Of a DNA stretch of 64,000 bases, positions 50,101 through 61,789 are shown piece after piece. The translations under genes were made by a program, and so were the position numbers. Under the pieces are notes generated by a model, which had not been told where the DNA came from, searched no databases, and worked only from the letters and a program-made list of their open reading frames with translations. How positions within the stretch are numbered: position 1 is the stretch's first letter; the number at the start of each line of letters is the position of its first letter. The stretch comes from Larus michahellis (lineage: Eukaryota > Chordata > Aves > Charadriiformes > Laridae): the NCBI RefSeq assembly GCF_964199755.1, contig NC_133906.1:10540001-10604000 (forward strand), in the 5' to 3' direction.

Positions 50101-53100
50101 GGTTTTCTCCTTGGTGAGACGTTAAACACTTTGGTGGGTACTGCAGTGAGCACCACTAGCAGGGGTCAGGCTAAGTTGCAATTAGCGGGGGCTGTTCCCC
50201 CCTTGCGTGCTTTTCTCCTTACAGTCAGCCTTGTGCTCCTGGAAGGCTCTTGCTGCCGTGGTGTTGGCATGGTGTGAGACCCATACGTCTGCTCCTGCGC
50301 TTGTCAAACCAAGTCTGCTCACACACATGGAGGGGCCGAGAGGGGAAGGATAACCGAGCTTCTTGCTCGGAGTGACAGGAGCCTTGAATTTGCTCTGCCG
50401 GCTGTGAAACCACATCACGCTGTCCTGCAGTGGCACCTCTCCTGGGCTGCTGAGCCCGGCTGCTTCAACTGCACTCGTGACGCTTGTGGCTTTAAGCTTT
50501 TTTCATGGGCAGATGGAGGCAGCAAGAAATTATCCTTTTGCAGACGTGTGTTGCAGGATGTGCTGCTCTGATTCTGTTGAGAGAGAACAACCGAGCTCAG
50601 GATGTCGGCAGCCCACCCTCCAAGGGGACTCCCATCCCTCAGGCCGTGGCTGGAGGGTCACCCTGCAGTGACATTTCCCATACAATCCTGTGTTAAGTCA
50701 TTACAGCTCATGCCCCTCAGGGACGCTGCCGGCGCGGGCTCCGGGGCCGTACCACAAATCTGAAAAGGCAAAAAGTCCAAGAGCAGAGTTTAAAAATAAT
50801 CATTCTGGGCGACAGAGTAGCAGACTGTCATTTCTATGGTCTGGCCAAGTCTCAAATTCTGATAAATGAATGTTTATTCAGAAAAGACCCAAAGCAAAGC
50901 CATAGTTGAAATGGACTAAATTTTCCTTTAAAGGACTTTACACGGGATCTTTTTATAGTTTTGTGTTTGTTATTCTCTAGTAGAAGTCCCCAAAATAAAG
51001 CTTCTCCCTACTAAATCCAGATTTTGGTTGGTTTTTTGCCCTTAGGCAAGCTTCAGGACCTTTTGTTTCAATGCAGCTACAATTTGTATGTTTTGTTCCG
51101 TGTGTTAATAGCAATGTCATTGAATCACGTCTTCATTTCTACCATCCTGTCCACCAAGAACACTTCCATAGTTCATATAGTTTTAAATGGTTGCTCCAGA
51201 GGACAAACCAAAAATATACATATACATCCGACAGGAAAGGAAGAGCAGCATGCTCTTTGGTTGTTAGTTTATTGGAAAATCTGGACTATGCTCTTGCAGG
51301 ACGTCCTTTCCTGGCCTCCATGCACACACGTGCCACTTTGAAAAAGGGAAATTTAAACAAAGTGTGCGGCATACATGTATTTTGCAAGCTCAGTTAACAA
51401 GATAGCAAACTTTAAACAAGGTGAACACCCATGCATATTGAAACACCTCATTTGTGGCAGCTGCCTTGTGAAAGTAATTAGCAGTGCGTGTTGGAATCTG
51501 GTGCCTAGATGATAGCATCTATGGATATTTTAAAACAAGTTTGATGAAAAACGCTTTCAAAAGGCAAGCGTATTGTATTTTTCACGTGGAATTTGTGACG
51601 TGATAGTAGATGTCTACTCTGCTTCTGTTCCTTGTAGTGGCTGTTGGTGGTTTCATTCGTTGTCCAACCCAACCCTGTTGCTTATCTGGAATTGATTATG
51701 GAACATTCAGAGAAGAGTGCTCAAAAGGCAAGAGGACGAGAGCTGCTAATCTATAGATTCTGTTGTTCTTAGGTGCCTTACACGTGTAGAGCAGCTGTCT
51801 TCTGAAGACCGTGTGCCCCATGGACCTGCGTGTCGTGGGCCCCTGGTCCTGACTTGCCCAGCTGGAGCAGGGCTCTGCGGGGACCGGCGCAGTATCACCT
51901 TGTACGGCTGCGTTATTTCTGCCGTTCTGAATCATGCCGGTTGCTTGGCTTAAGAAGGACGTTGGGGGATGACTCCCCCCGTGCCACGCTCTCTGGGGAG
52001 CGTGACTGTGCTCTTGGTATGGTGGGAATGTCCTGTGGGGAACCGAAGGAGCTGTGTGTGTGTCTAGATTGAGGGAACAGGAGGTTAAGATGAATAGTGT
52101 GAAATCCATCCAGGGGTTGTTACTTAAGCTGGGAAGGAAAGAGAGCAAAAGCGAAACCAGAATGTATGAAGTAAGGCTGAACCCAGGAAGCTGGAGCCTC
52201 TGCCACGGCAAAGAGTTTCTGAGCATTGGTGGCCCCCAGAGGTTTGAGGGCTTTCTCAGCATCCTCAGCAGTGTTTTGCTGCCGTATCCTGTGGTTCTGC
52301 TGTATCTCATCCCATTTCCCATCAGCTGGCCGATGCTCTCCTGCTCGAGGGAGGCCACAGGCAGGGCGCTGGGAGCCCGTAGCTGGTAGAAATTTGGACC
52401 TGTCCTTGCGCCTGGCGCTGCTGTGCTGCACAGCGTTACAGAGCTCACCAGTCCTTCCTTTCCCCCACCCTCTCCAGAGAGCTGTGGCTTAAGGGAGCGC
52501 TATTGGCTTTGTGGATGAAAACCAACACTCAAACGCAAACTCTCCTTTGTTTTTCTTCCCTAGTCATGTTACTTAAGACTGTTGAAAAACTTGAATGTCG
52601 CAGTTCAGTGCAAGGGCCGAATCCTGCCTGGCACACGGCCACTGAGGCGGATGGAGCTCTGTGTGGAAAGCTGGTGCTCGTACATGATTCCAGCAGTGAA
52701 CCTGGGTGTAGGGGCCACCCATCGCCTCTGCCCGCTTGGAGGGATGGTGACCTTGATCCCTCGCAGCTTTGCTTTGGAGGGTATCTCTGTCTTCCGGCCG
52801 TTTCACGTAGCAGTGGGAAATAGGAAACAAATGGATCCATATGTTTGACCTTCAGTGTGACTGAGAGCAAACAGGCGGGTGCGCATGTTGTAGGGCCGAG
52901 GGGTCTGCTCCACGGCTGAGCGGGGCTCGGTGCGTTGTCCTCGGGGTGCCCGTGGTTGGTGTGCCCTGGTGAGCCGTGCAACAGCGGAGCGGGAAGAGCC
53001 GTTGCTCGCTGGGGTTTTAGGGAGGGAACAGCCGAAGGGAGGAATCAGAGCGAGGGGAGGTGGCTGCTTTGTAGTCCTGGGTGCGTGGGCAGATTAGTTT

Positions 53101-56100
53101 GGGTTATTTGCCGCGGCAGTGAGGATATGCCCGTCCTCATGCTGCCTGCATCCCCGTTACCCAGCTCCTCCCTGCAGCTCTGACTTGTTGCTTCCGCCTC
53201 TCTCCTCTGCTAGAGCAGAGGGACCGCAGCAGCATCCCCCATGCCCTGCAGTTACCGCTGGGATGCGTTTCCTTGCTTTTCCCAGTGCTGTCTGAACTGG
53301 CATGACCCTTCTCCCGGCTCTCCCTGTCCACAGAGCAGGAGCGAGGGGGTGACAAGGTGTCTGGGGATGGAGCGGGGGCCCGGCTGTCCCTCTCCCACTC
53401 TGAGCTTCGGTGTCCCACGGCACAAGATCCCCGCTCTCCCCCTCCCAGCCCCGCACGCCTGCGGCAGCGCAGGCTGATGGAGAGGGGCCAAGCACAGCAG
53501 CTCACCGCCAAGAACTTTCTTTGTTTCCAGCCACCTCCCTCCTTTTTTTTCTTTTCCTCTTACAATTTCCCACTCCCTTTTCTATATTAAACCCTGCTCT
53601 GGTTTGGCTCGATCCCTCAGCTCCTTTGGTTTCTCTGCCCCTTTGAATTTCTCGGTGCTCCTTTCTCGCGGCAGCGGCCGAAGCCAGGGTGCGAGGCGCT
53701 CGCATCACTTCCCTGTGTTTTGGGGTGTGGGGGAGTGCGGGTGGAATCAAGAGACTGATGCTTTTTCCTCTTCTACTGGCGAAAGATGCTTTAAAGATGT
53801 GGAGTTTTCCACAGAGAGGTTTATTGTACATAGTCTCCCTGGACCCGAGACCACACAGGCTCAAACCCATTGCAGACAGCTCTGCCTCTGCTGGAGGCTG
53901 TTATGTCTGGCTTTGCCGTAGGAGCTCTGCTGGGTGGCTGGGGACCTACGCCGATGCCCGTCGGTGGTGGGTGGGCAGAGCTGAGTGTCCCTGCAGCCCC
54001 ATGGGGGTGTCTTTCCAAGTGACCGTGGCGTTGCTTTCTGCCCTGCTGTCGTTTACGTGCCTCTGGTGTGGAAACGGGAGGGTCTCGGCGTGTGGGAGCT
54101 CTGGGTGCGGGGTTGCTTCGGGGCTGGGATTGCTGCAGAGCCACCCAGGGAGGGCTGTGCCGTGCCAGGGCGTGCTGCTGGCGGGCTGTTGGCTTGCAGG
54201 GCTGTGTCGGTGCGGGTGTGCTGCCCCTGTGCTCCAGCTGGCGTAACGGGATGGTGCTGAGCTCGGCGTGGATTTGCTGCCTCCAGTCGTATGCCAGGTG
54301 CCAGGCAGAGCTTGCGGGCCGGCCAGCTAGCCCGCCCGCTCCCCAAAGCCTTATTTGTGGGCTTTATGTGTGCCCCCCACAGCCGGGACACTTTGCAAGT
54401 CTCCTTGAAAAACTTGGGAAAGCTGCTGTGGGAGGAGAGAGGCCGAAACTGTAGCTCTAGGTTTTCCTGCAACTTCAGTCTGCCTTTTTCCTCCTCAAAT
54501 TTAAGCAGTCCAGGCTGCTTCCCAGGTTGTGTTTTATGCATGTCCGTTGTGTGTTTACGCCAGCGGTCCAGAAGTGATTCTTCTAGGAGGTCACACGGCC
54601 TCATGTTTCAAGAACGGGAAACTGTTTCTGTTAGGGTTTTTTTTGGGTATCTTCTTAATTCCATTGCCTCAAGTCAGCTGCTTGAATCATCTCCTCTCCA
54701 GCCACGTTGTTGTATGGAACAACGTGCCTCTTGGGGAAGGTGCCAGACTGAGGGCTTGTGAAGGACACCGGAGTCCATGGTCCCTTTGAGCGGTGGAAGT
54801 TGCCGGGACCCATTGCTATCTGCAGCACCGAGGGTCTTTATCAGTCCCTGGAAGAATACTTCTGGGGTCTGATGGCTCCCAGGGCTTGTGCTTGCTACTT
54901 CATTTCTTCAAGAGGAAAAATAAAATAACATTAAATCTCTGGCTGCCCTTTCAGATAGGCATAATTTGTGCTGGCTTCTCGTCCCCTCTGTTCTCGTGCT
55001 CTGGTCCCTGTGACTCTGACCGCGCTGGATGTGGGTCTGAGCTGGCTCCTGCTCTTCTGGCGATGCCCGACACGGGAGCTGGCGCCCTGCATGGGGTGCT
55101 GTCCTGCCCCACAGGGATGTCCTGGGTCTCCCTCTGGCATTCATCCGCTGTGGGTCCCCTGCGTGTCCCCCGGGGGCTGTAGAGCCCTTGCTGCCATGTG
55201 AGCTGACTGGCAGCTCTCGTTGACAGCTCTCTTACGGTTGGCCAGGTGCCATTTGCATTTCTTTTAGCAACCTGTCATTTTTTGACAGTTCTCTTATGAG
55301 GGTTTTCAGTCCCACTTTCCACCGGCCCGCTCTCCCTCGGAGGTGCTTCTCCAGAGATGCTGGCCAGGAGGGAGCAGTGGCAGACACGGGGTTACACTGG
55401 GGGGACACCGAGCTTGCAGTGCCCAGCTGGGCCCAGCTGCAAGATCCCTGGGGCCTTTTTCCCATCTTTATATTTCTGTTTGGGGCACTCGATTTCTAAT
55501 CTGGCCAAGGAGAATCCTGGGCGATGGAGGTCCTGATGGTAAACATCTCGAGCGGTACTTTTTAAGTAGTTGATAAGCGGCCAGTTCCTTGTAATGTGTG
55601 GAGCTGGAGGAACCCAGGGAGTTTGGGAGCCAAATCCCCATGGTGTCTGTGTGAGTTCAGCCTTTTGCATCTGCAGGTTTCCATTTTCTGTGAAGGATCT
55701 GATCCGCTTCTGCCTTTCAAGGGACAGGAGCACGGGGAGCGTTTGGCGTCATTGTGAAGTGCTCCTCTCTCGCAGCATTAAACAACATCCATCTGCACCT
55801 CCAAAACTGTCCCAGGGCCTCTGCACCCGCTGTGAAAAGCCCCCCGGAGCGGAGGGCAGGTCTTGTTCCCTTGCTTTGGTCTTGGCTGCAGCTCTGGCAA
55901 GGTTGTCCCACCAGGAACTCCTGCTCCGTAACTCCGCTTGCTGCAGCGTGGGCCTGCAGTTTCCCGATGCGAGGGCAAGGAGAGGAGTGATGGGAGGTTC
56001 AGAGTATGCGCATGGGGCTTTCTTAATCCCAAAAGCAGGATTTTGAGTGTATTTGAGTGACCCTGAAAGCTCTGTACCCCTCCTCTGCGCCTTGCTGTAG

Positions 56101-59100
56101 TAGGACCAACGCTGTGAGTTGCGTACGAAGGATTTCGGAAGCAGGGGCATGAATTTCAGCCTCCCCTGGCCTGTGGCTGAAATGAAGCTCGGGAGGGTTG
56201 AGCCCCGGTGACTTCTGCCTGTTGCAAAGCTCTGCCTGGCCCGTTGCCTTCAGGCATCAGACCTAGCTGCGGGTTTTGACCTGACATGTGTGCGCCAACG
56301 TAGGCTGGAGCGGAGCGAGGGATGGAGGCTCTTGGGCTGGGAGTGGGGCAGGGTAAGCCATCCTTTCCGGAGGGAAGGGAGGGAGGGGAGGCACCGGTTC
56401 CCAGGTTTCACCGAGTCAGCTCGTTCCCTTCATGGTGCAGACCCCACCGCTGGCCCGGGAAGGGCTTTAAATATTTAGATAGCCCTGCCTGTTGGTTTTG
56501 GCCATGGGCCCAGGCCACGTGATGGGGTTGCAGAGCCCCCCTCCTGGATCTGGCCGCCCGCCACCTCCCTGCCATCTGCTCAGCTCTCCCCACCCCTTGA
56601 GGAAACGGCGGAGCGGGATCCGAGCAGTGGCCCCCCCCCGTTCCCATCAATGCTCCCTGTGGGTACACATCCCCGAGGCAGCTCCAGCTGCAGCCCCAGG
56701 AGATCCCCTCGCTCTTTGCATGGAAAGGGCCTGCTGGTGGTTTCTCTGTGTTATTTCTTTGAAGGACCGTAGAAATCGGAGCTGGAGAAGACCCATGAAA
56801 TAACTGTTTCCACATGTCCTCACCCACACAGCTGGGCTGGGAAAAAGCTCGTCCTCAAAGCAGCCTCTGCAGGACCAAGGGTTGCAGGAGTGGGTGATGG
56901 AGTGGCTCCTACCAGGACAAAATTGTGTTTGTTTAAGCTGCTGCTTCATGGGGGGTGCTCCTGGCAGGTCATGGAGGCCAGGGAGGGAAACTTCAGACCA
57001 AATGCAATGTTTTCAAAACTGTCTTGATGGTATAAAGTCCCTTCCAAAAGCACCTGAGAAAGGGATGTGTGGGTGCTTGTGGTAGCTCAGTGCCTTGTCA
57101 TCTCTAGTCCCTGTGAAAACCTTCACTGGTGGCCAACTGCAGCTTTCTTCGCTTACAAAATCTGCACTTTTGTTGTTAGTTAAGGAGAGCATCTGAGGTA
57201 CGCTTTCTGGTGTCTTTTTTTGCCTCTAGGACAGCAGGGACTGGATTAGGTATTGTCAGAGACCAAGACCTGTGATGGTTTTGGCCAACTGAATACCTCG
57301 GTGGGATTGGGCTGTTAGTGAAGGACGAGGGGTATTCACAAGGAGAAAGAAAGCCAGCTTTACTGAGAGGGTGTTTTTATAGATACTGAGGAGCTGTGGG
57401 CTTCCCCATCTTTTCTGCTTCCCACAAGTAGGCGAGGAGATACCCCGGGAGACCTTTCTGGGGATGTTCGAGAAACGATTACCCAGACTCCTGTCAGATC
57501 TGCATTTCAGCAAAATAGGAGTGAGCTTGTCGGTTGGGAGAAATGCTCCTTCCCTCAATTGCAAAGGGTATAATAAAGCGTGGTGTGCCCTCAAATCTCA
57601 TGGCTTTATTACCCTTAAGAGCTTTGAATTCATTTTGGCTTGAGCGAATCCACATCCTGATTAAAATCCCAGTCTAATAAGCTGTTGACTCCAAATAAAG
57701 GCAGGATAGGAATAAACAGTGAAGAAAAGTTGGCTCTTCCTCCTGCCCCAGTGGAAGGCTTTCTCCAGGCAGGCAGCCAGCAGTGATATAACCCCGTAAA
57801 GTGCTGTGGACTGGTAAGAAAGCTGGGATATCAGCTGAGCTTCCAACCAAAATGAGCTCATGCTGGCCTGCCGGCAAGTCCTGGGGTGAGGGTAAAGGCG
57901 GCTTGGATGCTTTCTTAGCGTCAGGTTAACGCTTAGTTTGCTGATGGTGTGGTGGTGACCGTATGGATGCTGTCAGATATTTCACAGGCCACATCACGCA
58001 ACTTAACCTGTTTTCTTTGCAAACTATGTTCAGCCAAGTTGTCCATGGCCTGTTGAGGTCTAGGAGCATGTGCTCTAATAGGTACTGTGCCCATCCCAGT
58101 GCAGAGTACTAGTAAAGCCATGTTTGGTGGTGAGCACAGTGTCCGGGCCCCTCTTGTAGCAAACCGTGGTCCATCCAGGTCTCCACAGCTGCTACGGATG
58201 CTGTCTTGCAGGAGCCCTCTGTCTTCCTTGTGTTAATATGCAGAAAGCACAGGTCCTTCAGCTCAAAAAAAAGAATTTGTGAATGAAAGGAGAGGATTGT
58301 GGTTAGCTGAATAAGGCCTAAGAGGTGATGCTGAGCAATTTGGATTTTGTCTGGGAGAGGGTGGTGGTGCCTGTGACACCCAGACAGCTCACTGCAAGTC
58401 AGCAAAGCCGTCGCAGCTGTGCTTGGGCTGATCAGCTGGTTTAGGAAAAGGGGTCGTTGAATTGCTGGGTTGAAAGTACTGAAGTTCTTTATTTTAGCAG
58501 TAAGAGCTTGCTTCATCTTGCTGCCTCTTTTTCCGTCTTAATTTGGAAGTGATTCCACTGGGAAGAGGTTGTGGTTCCTCAGGAGTCTCCTCACCTTGGT
58601 AGGTCACGCTGCATCAGCCCTCGGAGCAGCAAAGTGACCTTTCGATTAGATTTTTAGTAAAGCATTCAAGTAGGTTTGACGAGCTCAAATAATTTAGCAC
58701 TGTGCTATCTATTTGAGTCTCCTGGTGTTTGAGTTTCGATATTGGGCTGGGATGTTGGTCACATTCCAGTATCTGGAAAAACGTGCGTCTCTGTGGAAAC
58801 CTTGTGAAACTCTTAAGGGGTTCAGTTTTAAACACCAAAACATCAGCATCCTAAGAGCCTTCACGCTTCATTATGTTAACCGGAGTTCTAGCAGGTCCGT
58901 TCACCTGAGCATCTGAATGTTTTGTTCGTGCTTCAGTGAATTGACACTTGAATTTGTGGTGGAAATAAGCAGGACGTGGGAATTATTAGAAGAAAAATTG
59001 AACATGTCGTTGTTCTGCGTAGTCAATCTGTTATCAGTTAGTGAAGGCTGAGGTTTGCATCACTTGAGTGTTACACTGGCATCTCATCAAGGGTCATCTT

Positions 59101-59929
59101 TGGTTTCTGTGAGCAACAAGCGAGGACATTAGATAAGTAATTGCACAATTCTGTTATTTGCTTGTTGTCTTTCATAGGAGAATAAAAAAAAACTGAGTTG
59201 GGTGGGTTCTTTTTTGCATTCATCACCAGTAAAAACCTGATCATGTGGTCTGTGAATAACCTGCAATTATTAGGATGGATCGTGTTGCATTTTAAGGAAC
59301 AGGAGGGTAATTTGCACCCCAGTAAGTTTAAGTAAACAAAACCTCAGAGCTGCTTATGGAAGAACAGACGGAGTTTTGAACCTTGTGGGTTTGTGTTCTT
59401 GGAAAACCCAGCCCCGGGACCTAGGCTGGTGGTGGTGACTTGCTGCGGGCTGCAGTTTTGGGATGTCTACATCAAACCTGATGCTGCAGCCATCGGTGGG
59501 ATGGCCAAGGCATAGTTATTAACTCGTAATGTGTCTGGAGAGACTTTAACTGTTTTTACATAGAAGCACCCTTTCACATGTGATGTATGGCCCTGTTTAG
59601 GGATAGGGAGCTGTCTTACTTCACAACTATCAATACGCATTTAGTAGACAGTGAAGCTGCAGCAGTGGAGCTTAACGACTTAGTCTTACATATTTTCTAG
59701 AACTGCTGAAATGACTTTAAGTGCTCCCATGAACTTCCCTGGTTGATGCCCAGCCGTGGGGGCTGCGTTGGCAGCTTTAGCAGCGTTTGGGTTGCGGTGC
59801 GGGTTGTTGGGTTGCTCCTCTCTGACTTCTTCCTCTTGTTCCCTGCAGGTGTACATCATCAAAGTCACCTGGTCCAATGGGTCCACAGAAGTCATATACC
59901 GACGGTACAGCAAGTTCTTCGACCTGCAG
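47064..59929 (+). CDS. SH3PXD2B: SH3PXD2B (TKS4) adaptor, exons 1-2, 3'-partial
   Basis: Joining 47064-47135 and 59849-59929 gives 51 residues in phase 0. It begins [18 protein letters not shown] and ends [14 protein letters not shown]. This is the start of the PX domain. RRY with the following SKF is the phosphoinositide-binding motif. Human SH3PXD2B starts almost the same way; SH3PXD2A differs (VVDVEKRRNPSKHY), so the B paralogue is called. Known role: Src-substrate scaffold with one PX and four SH3 domains, recruited by PI(3)P/PI(3,4)P2 to podosomes and invadopodia; loss in humans causes Frank-ter Haar syndrome. The start codon has G at -3. The frame is open far upstream, but homology begins at this methionine. 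The rest of the gene lies beyond the window. Confidence 0.95.
47232..47274 (+). repeat. (GGA)n trinucleotide repeat
   Basis: About a dozen GAG/GGA units, 100 bases after the SH3PXD2B exon 1 donor, inside the CpG island. If read it would code polyglutamate, but it is intronic in the canonical transcript. Confidence 0.85.
47804..47827 (+). repeat. Poly-T run (24)
   Basis: Uninterrupted T homopolymer in SH3PXD2B intron 1, followed by ATTATTATCA. It could be an old retroposon tail in reverse, but no element body is recognised. Confidence 0.85.
50790..50799 (+). promoter_or_regulatory. MEF2 consensus site (putative)
   Basis: TTAAAAATAA fits YTAWWWWTAR exactly. It lies in the AT-rich block of SH3PXD2B intron 1. 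A ten-base match alone is weak evidence. Confidence 0.35.
50925..50934 (+). promoter_or_regulatory. CArG box (SRF consensus, putative)
   Basis: CCTTTAAAGG is a perfect CC(A/T)6GG and palindromic. It lies 125 bases after the MEF2-type site, a spacing compatible with a mesenchymal or muscle enhancer. Confidence 0.4.
59849..59929 (+). CDS. SH3PXD2B: SH3PXD2B exon 2: PX domain core
   Basis: 27 codons between CTGCAG and [26 protein letters not shown] is followed by SKFFDLQ. The arginine pair before tyrosine is the PX lipid-head-group motif. The human gene breaks at the same residue (DLQ). Confidence 0.96.
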
Positions 59930-60251
59930 GTAAGCATTTCGCCAGTTCTTGGGGTTTTGACGTCGGAGGGTGGAAGACTGTGGTCAGTTGAGAAGCGTGG
60001 TTTCTGCCTTGCGCTAAGCATGCCTTTCGTAATCTACCAGAAAATGTTTTGATCTGAGGAAACTTAAATGCAATTTTGGACATTCTTGAACAAAGCAAGA
60101 ACAGGGCAACTTCGAAAGGCGGACATTTGGGGTTAGAGCTTTGCTGTGACTCCCTGGACTAAATGCACGTGGGGCTGCCTAGGTGTCCTCGAATTCCTCC
60201 AAAATCTGTGCAAGTGGTGCGGTCCTTGTTGGGGTTTTTTGTTTGCTTGGT

Positions 60252-60264
60252 GGGGGGGGGGGGG
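60252..60264 (+). repeat. Poly-G run (13)
   Basis: Thirteen G in SH3PXD2B intron 2, a site where sequencing length errors are common. Confidence 0.85.
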
Positions 60265-61754
60265 ATAAAGTTAGGCCTAAAATCCATTTCTGTGGAGCTA
60301 ATACCATGCCTTTCCCAACTGCTATCACAGCAAAACAGGACTGCTGGCGAAAAGTGCCGATTCCCTGGGTCCGTGTCCTGCTGGCTGGCGTTTTGGGGAG
60401 CGGGCACTGGGGAAGTGCCCGGTGTGGAGCAGTGCCAGCCTGGAGGGCAGCTGACAGCAGCCGCTTTAGCAATCACCTCCTGGTGCAGGGGATAGAAGGG
60501 AAAAAATGGAGCCGGGAGGGAGGGAGGAGGCTGGAAAGGCAATCGGGACAGGCTGGGTTGCAGAAAACTGAAGCTGGTGTTCTGGGCAAGCAGGCAAAGG
60601 GTGTTTTCCACCCCCTCCTTGGTGGAGATGAGCCAAGGGGTCTGGCCGAGCTTTATGAGCCAAAACACAAACTGAGCTGCTGGAACAGGCTCTGTGCAGA
60701 TGAGAAAGGAAAATGCATGAAGTGATCTATGGACCAGCAAGCAGCTGCCAGAAAAGTCACTGGCACGTCCGTCTTGGCCCATGCGCGGGACTGGGAGAGG
60801 AGCTGGGCACGTGAAGGTGAACATCGCTATATGCTTTATTTGAAAGGGTGCTGTGGTTGCCTAGGAAGGCGGATGCCTTTGCTGAAATCGCTGCGTCCAG
60901 ACACAAATACACTGCTAAAATTACAGTGCATCTGGGCCTGCCTAGCACAGCAAACCCAGTGGGAGCCCAGATGGCTTTCCCAGGTTCAGCTGGCTTCAGG
61001 TCAGCCTGGGATTGTTTGAGACGGCTGCTCGCGTCGATGGCGCCCTGTCCCTTGCCCAACAAGGCACCTTCTGCAGAGCCGTGGACATGGCCATGAGGGT
61101 GACCATGTCGGGTAAGCCCTGGCCAGCCAGCGAGAGCCCGGCTTTGGCAAGACCCCGGGTGTCCGTACCCTGCCCCGTGCTGCTGTCCTGCAGCATCCTG
61201 CCGGGCAAGGTAAGGTAGGGTGGCACGGGCGGCTGCTGGTGCAGGCAGGGGTTAAGCTGTGCGCAGCTGCTTGTGTAACCAAGGAAATATTAAAGTAAAT
61301 AAACAGGGAACAGCTGTTGGGCAGCAGCCAGGGCTGGAAGGAAATGGAGCTCAGCGCTTCCTTCTCCACAGCATCTCGTCTTCGGTGGTGCTCCAAGGTG
61401 GTGGCCGAGCTCAATCCATCATTTGCTGCAAGGGGGGCACAGTCTATGTGTGATAAACCAATGCCTCCAGCTGTGCCGTCTCCCTGGGCTGCCTTGCTCC
61501 TCGTGGGGAAGGACATGGAGGGAAATAGTGGCCGTCCTTCCTCTCTTCCTCCCCTTCCATCTTGGCTGGAGCTGTGCACATTCCTAGATGGAAAGCATCG
61601 TCACTGGAGGCTGTCTGGAGCCAGAGATTCAAACTGGCTCTGCAAAACACCCTAGAGCATCTTTAGAGGCAGAGATGCTTTATATATATGTCATGGTGCA
61701 GATGGGAAGGTTTAAAGCAAACATCTCCCCCCTTCCCTGTTCTTTGCAGCTTTT

Positions 61755-61758
<4 letters not shown>

Positions 61759-61785
<27 letters not shown>
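61759..61785 (+). repeat. Poly-A run (27)
   Basis: Uninterrupted A homopolymer in SH3PXD2B intron 2. No retroposon body or target-site duplication is recognised beside it. Confidence 0.9.

Positions 61786-61789
<4 letters not shown>

Larger units (their letters stand above)
47136..59848 (+). other. SH3PXD2B: SH3PXD2B intron 1 (12.7 kb)
   Basis: GTGAGT...CTGCAG. The first 0.5 kb belongs to the CpG island and holds a GGA repeat; a 24-T run follows. An AT-rich block at about 50.7-51.7 kb stands out from GC-rich flanks and may be regulatory (see findings). No transposon, RNA gene or extra exon recognised. Confidence 0.8.

Noticed and set aside
47064..59929. Assignment of the second gene to SH3PXD2A
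   Set aside because: The start MPRRS and the segment [14 protein letters not shown] match the B paralogue; the A paralogue has a different N-terminus.
61759..61785. Poly-A run as the tail of a processed pseudogene or SINE
   Set aside because: No gene-like or SINE body before it and no flanking duplication visible.
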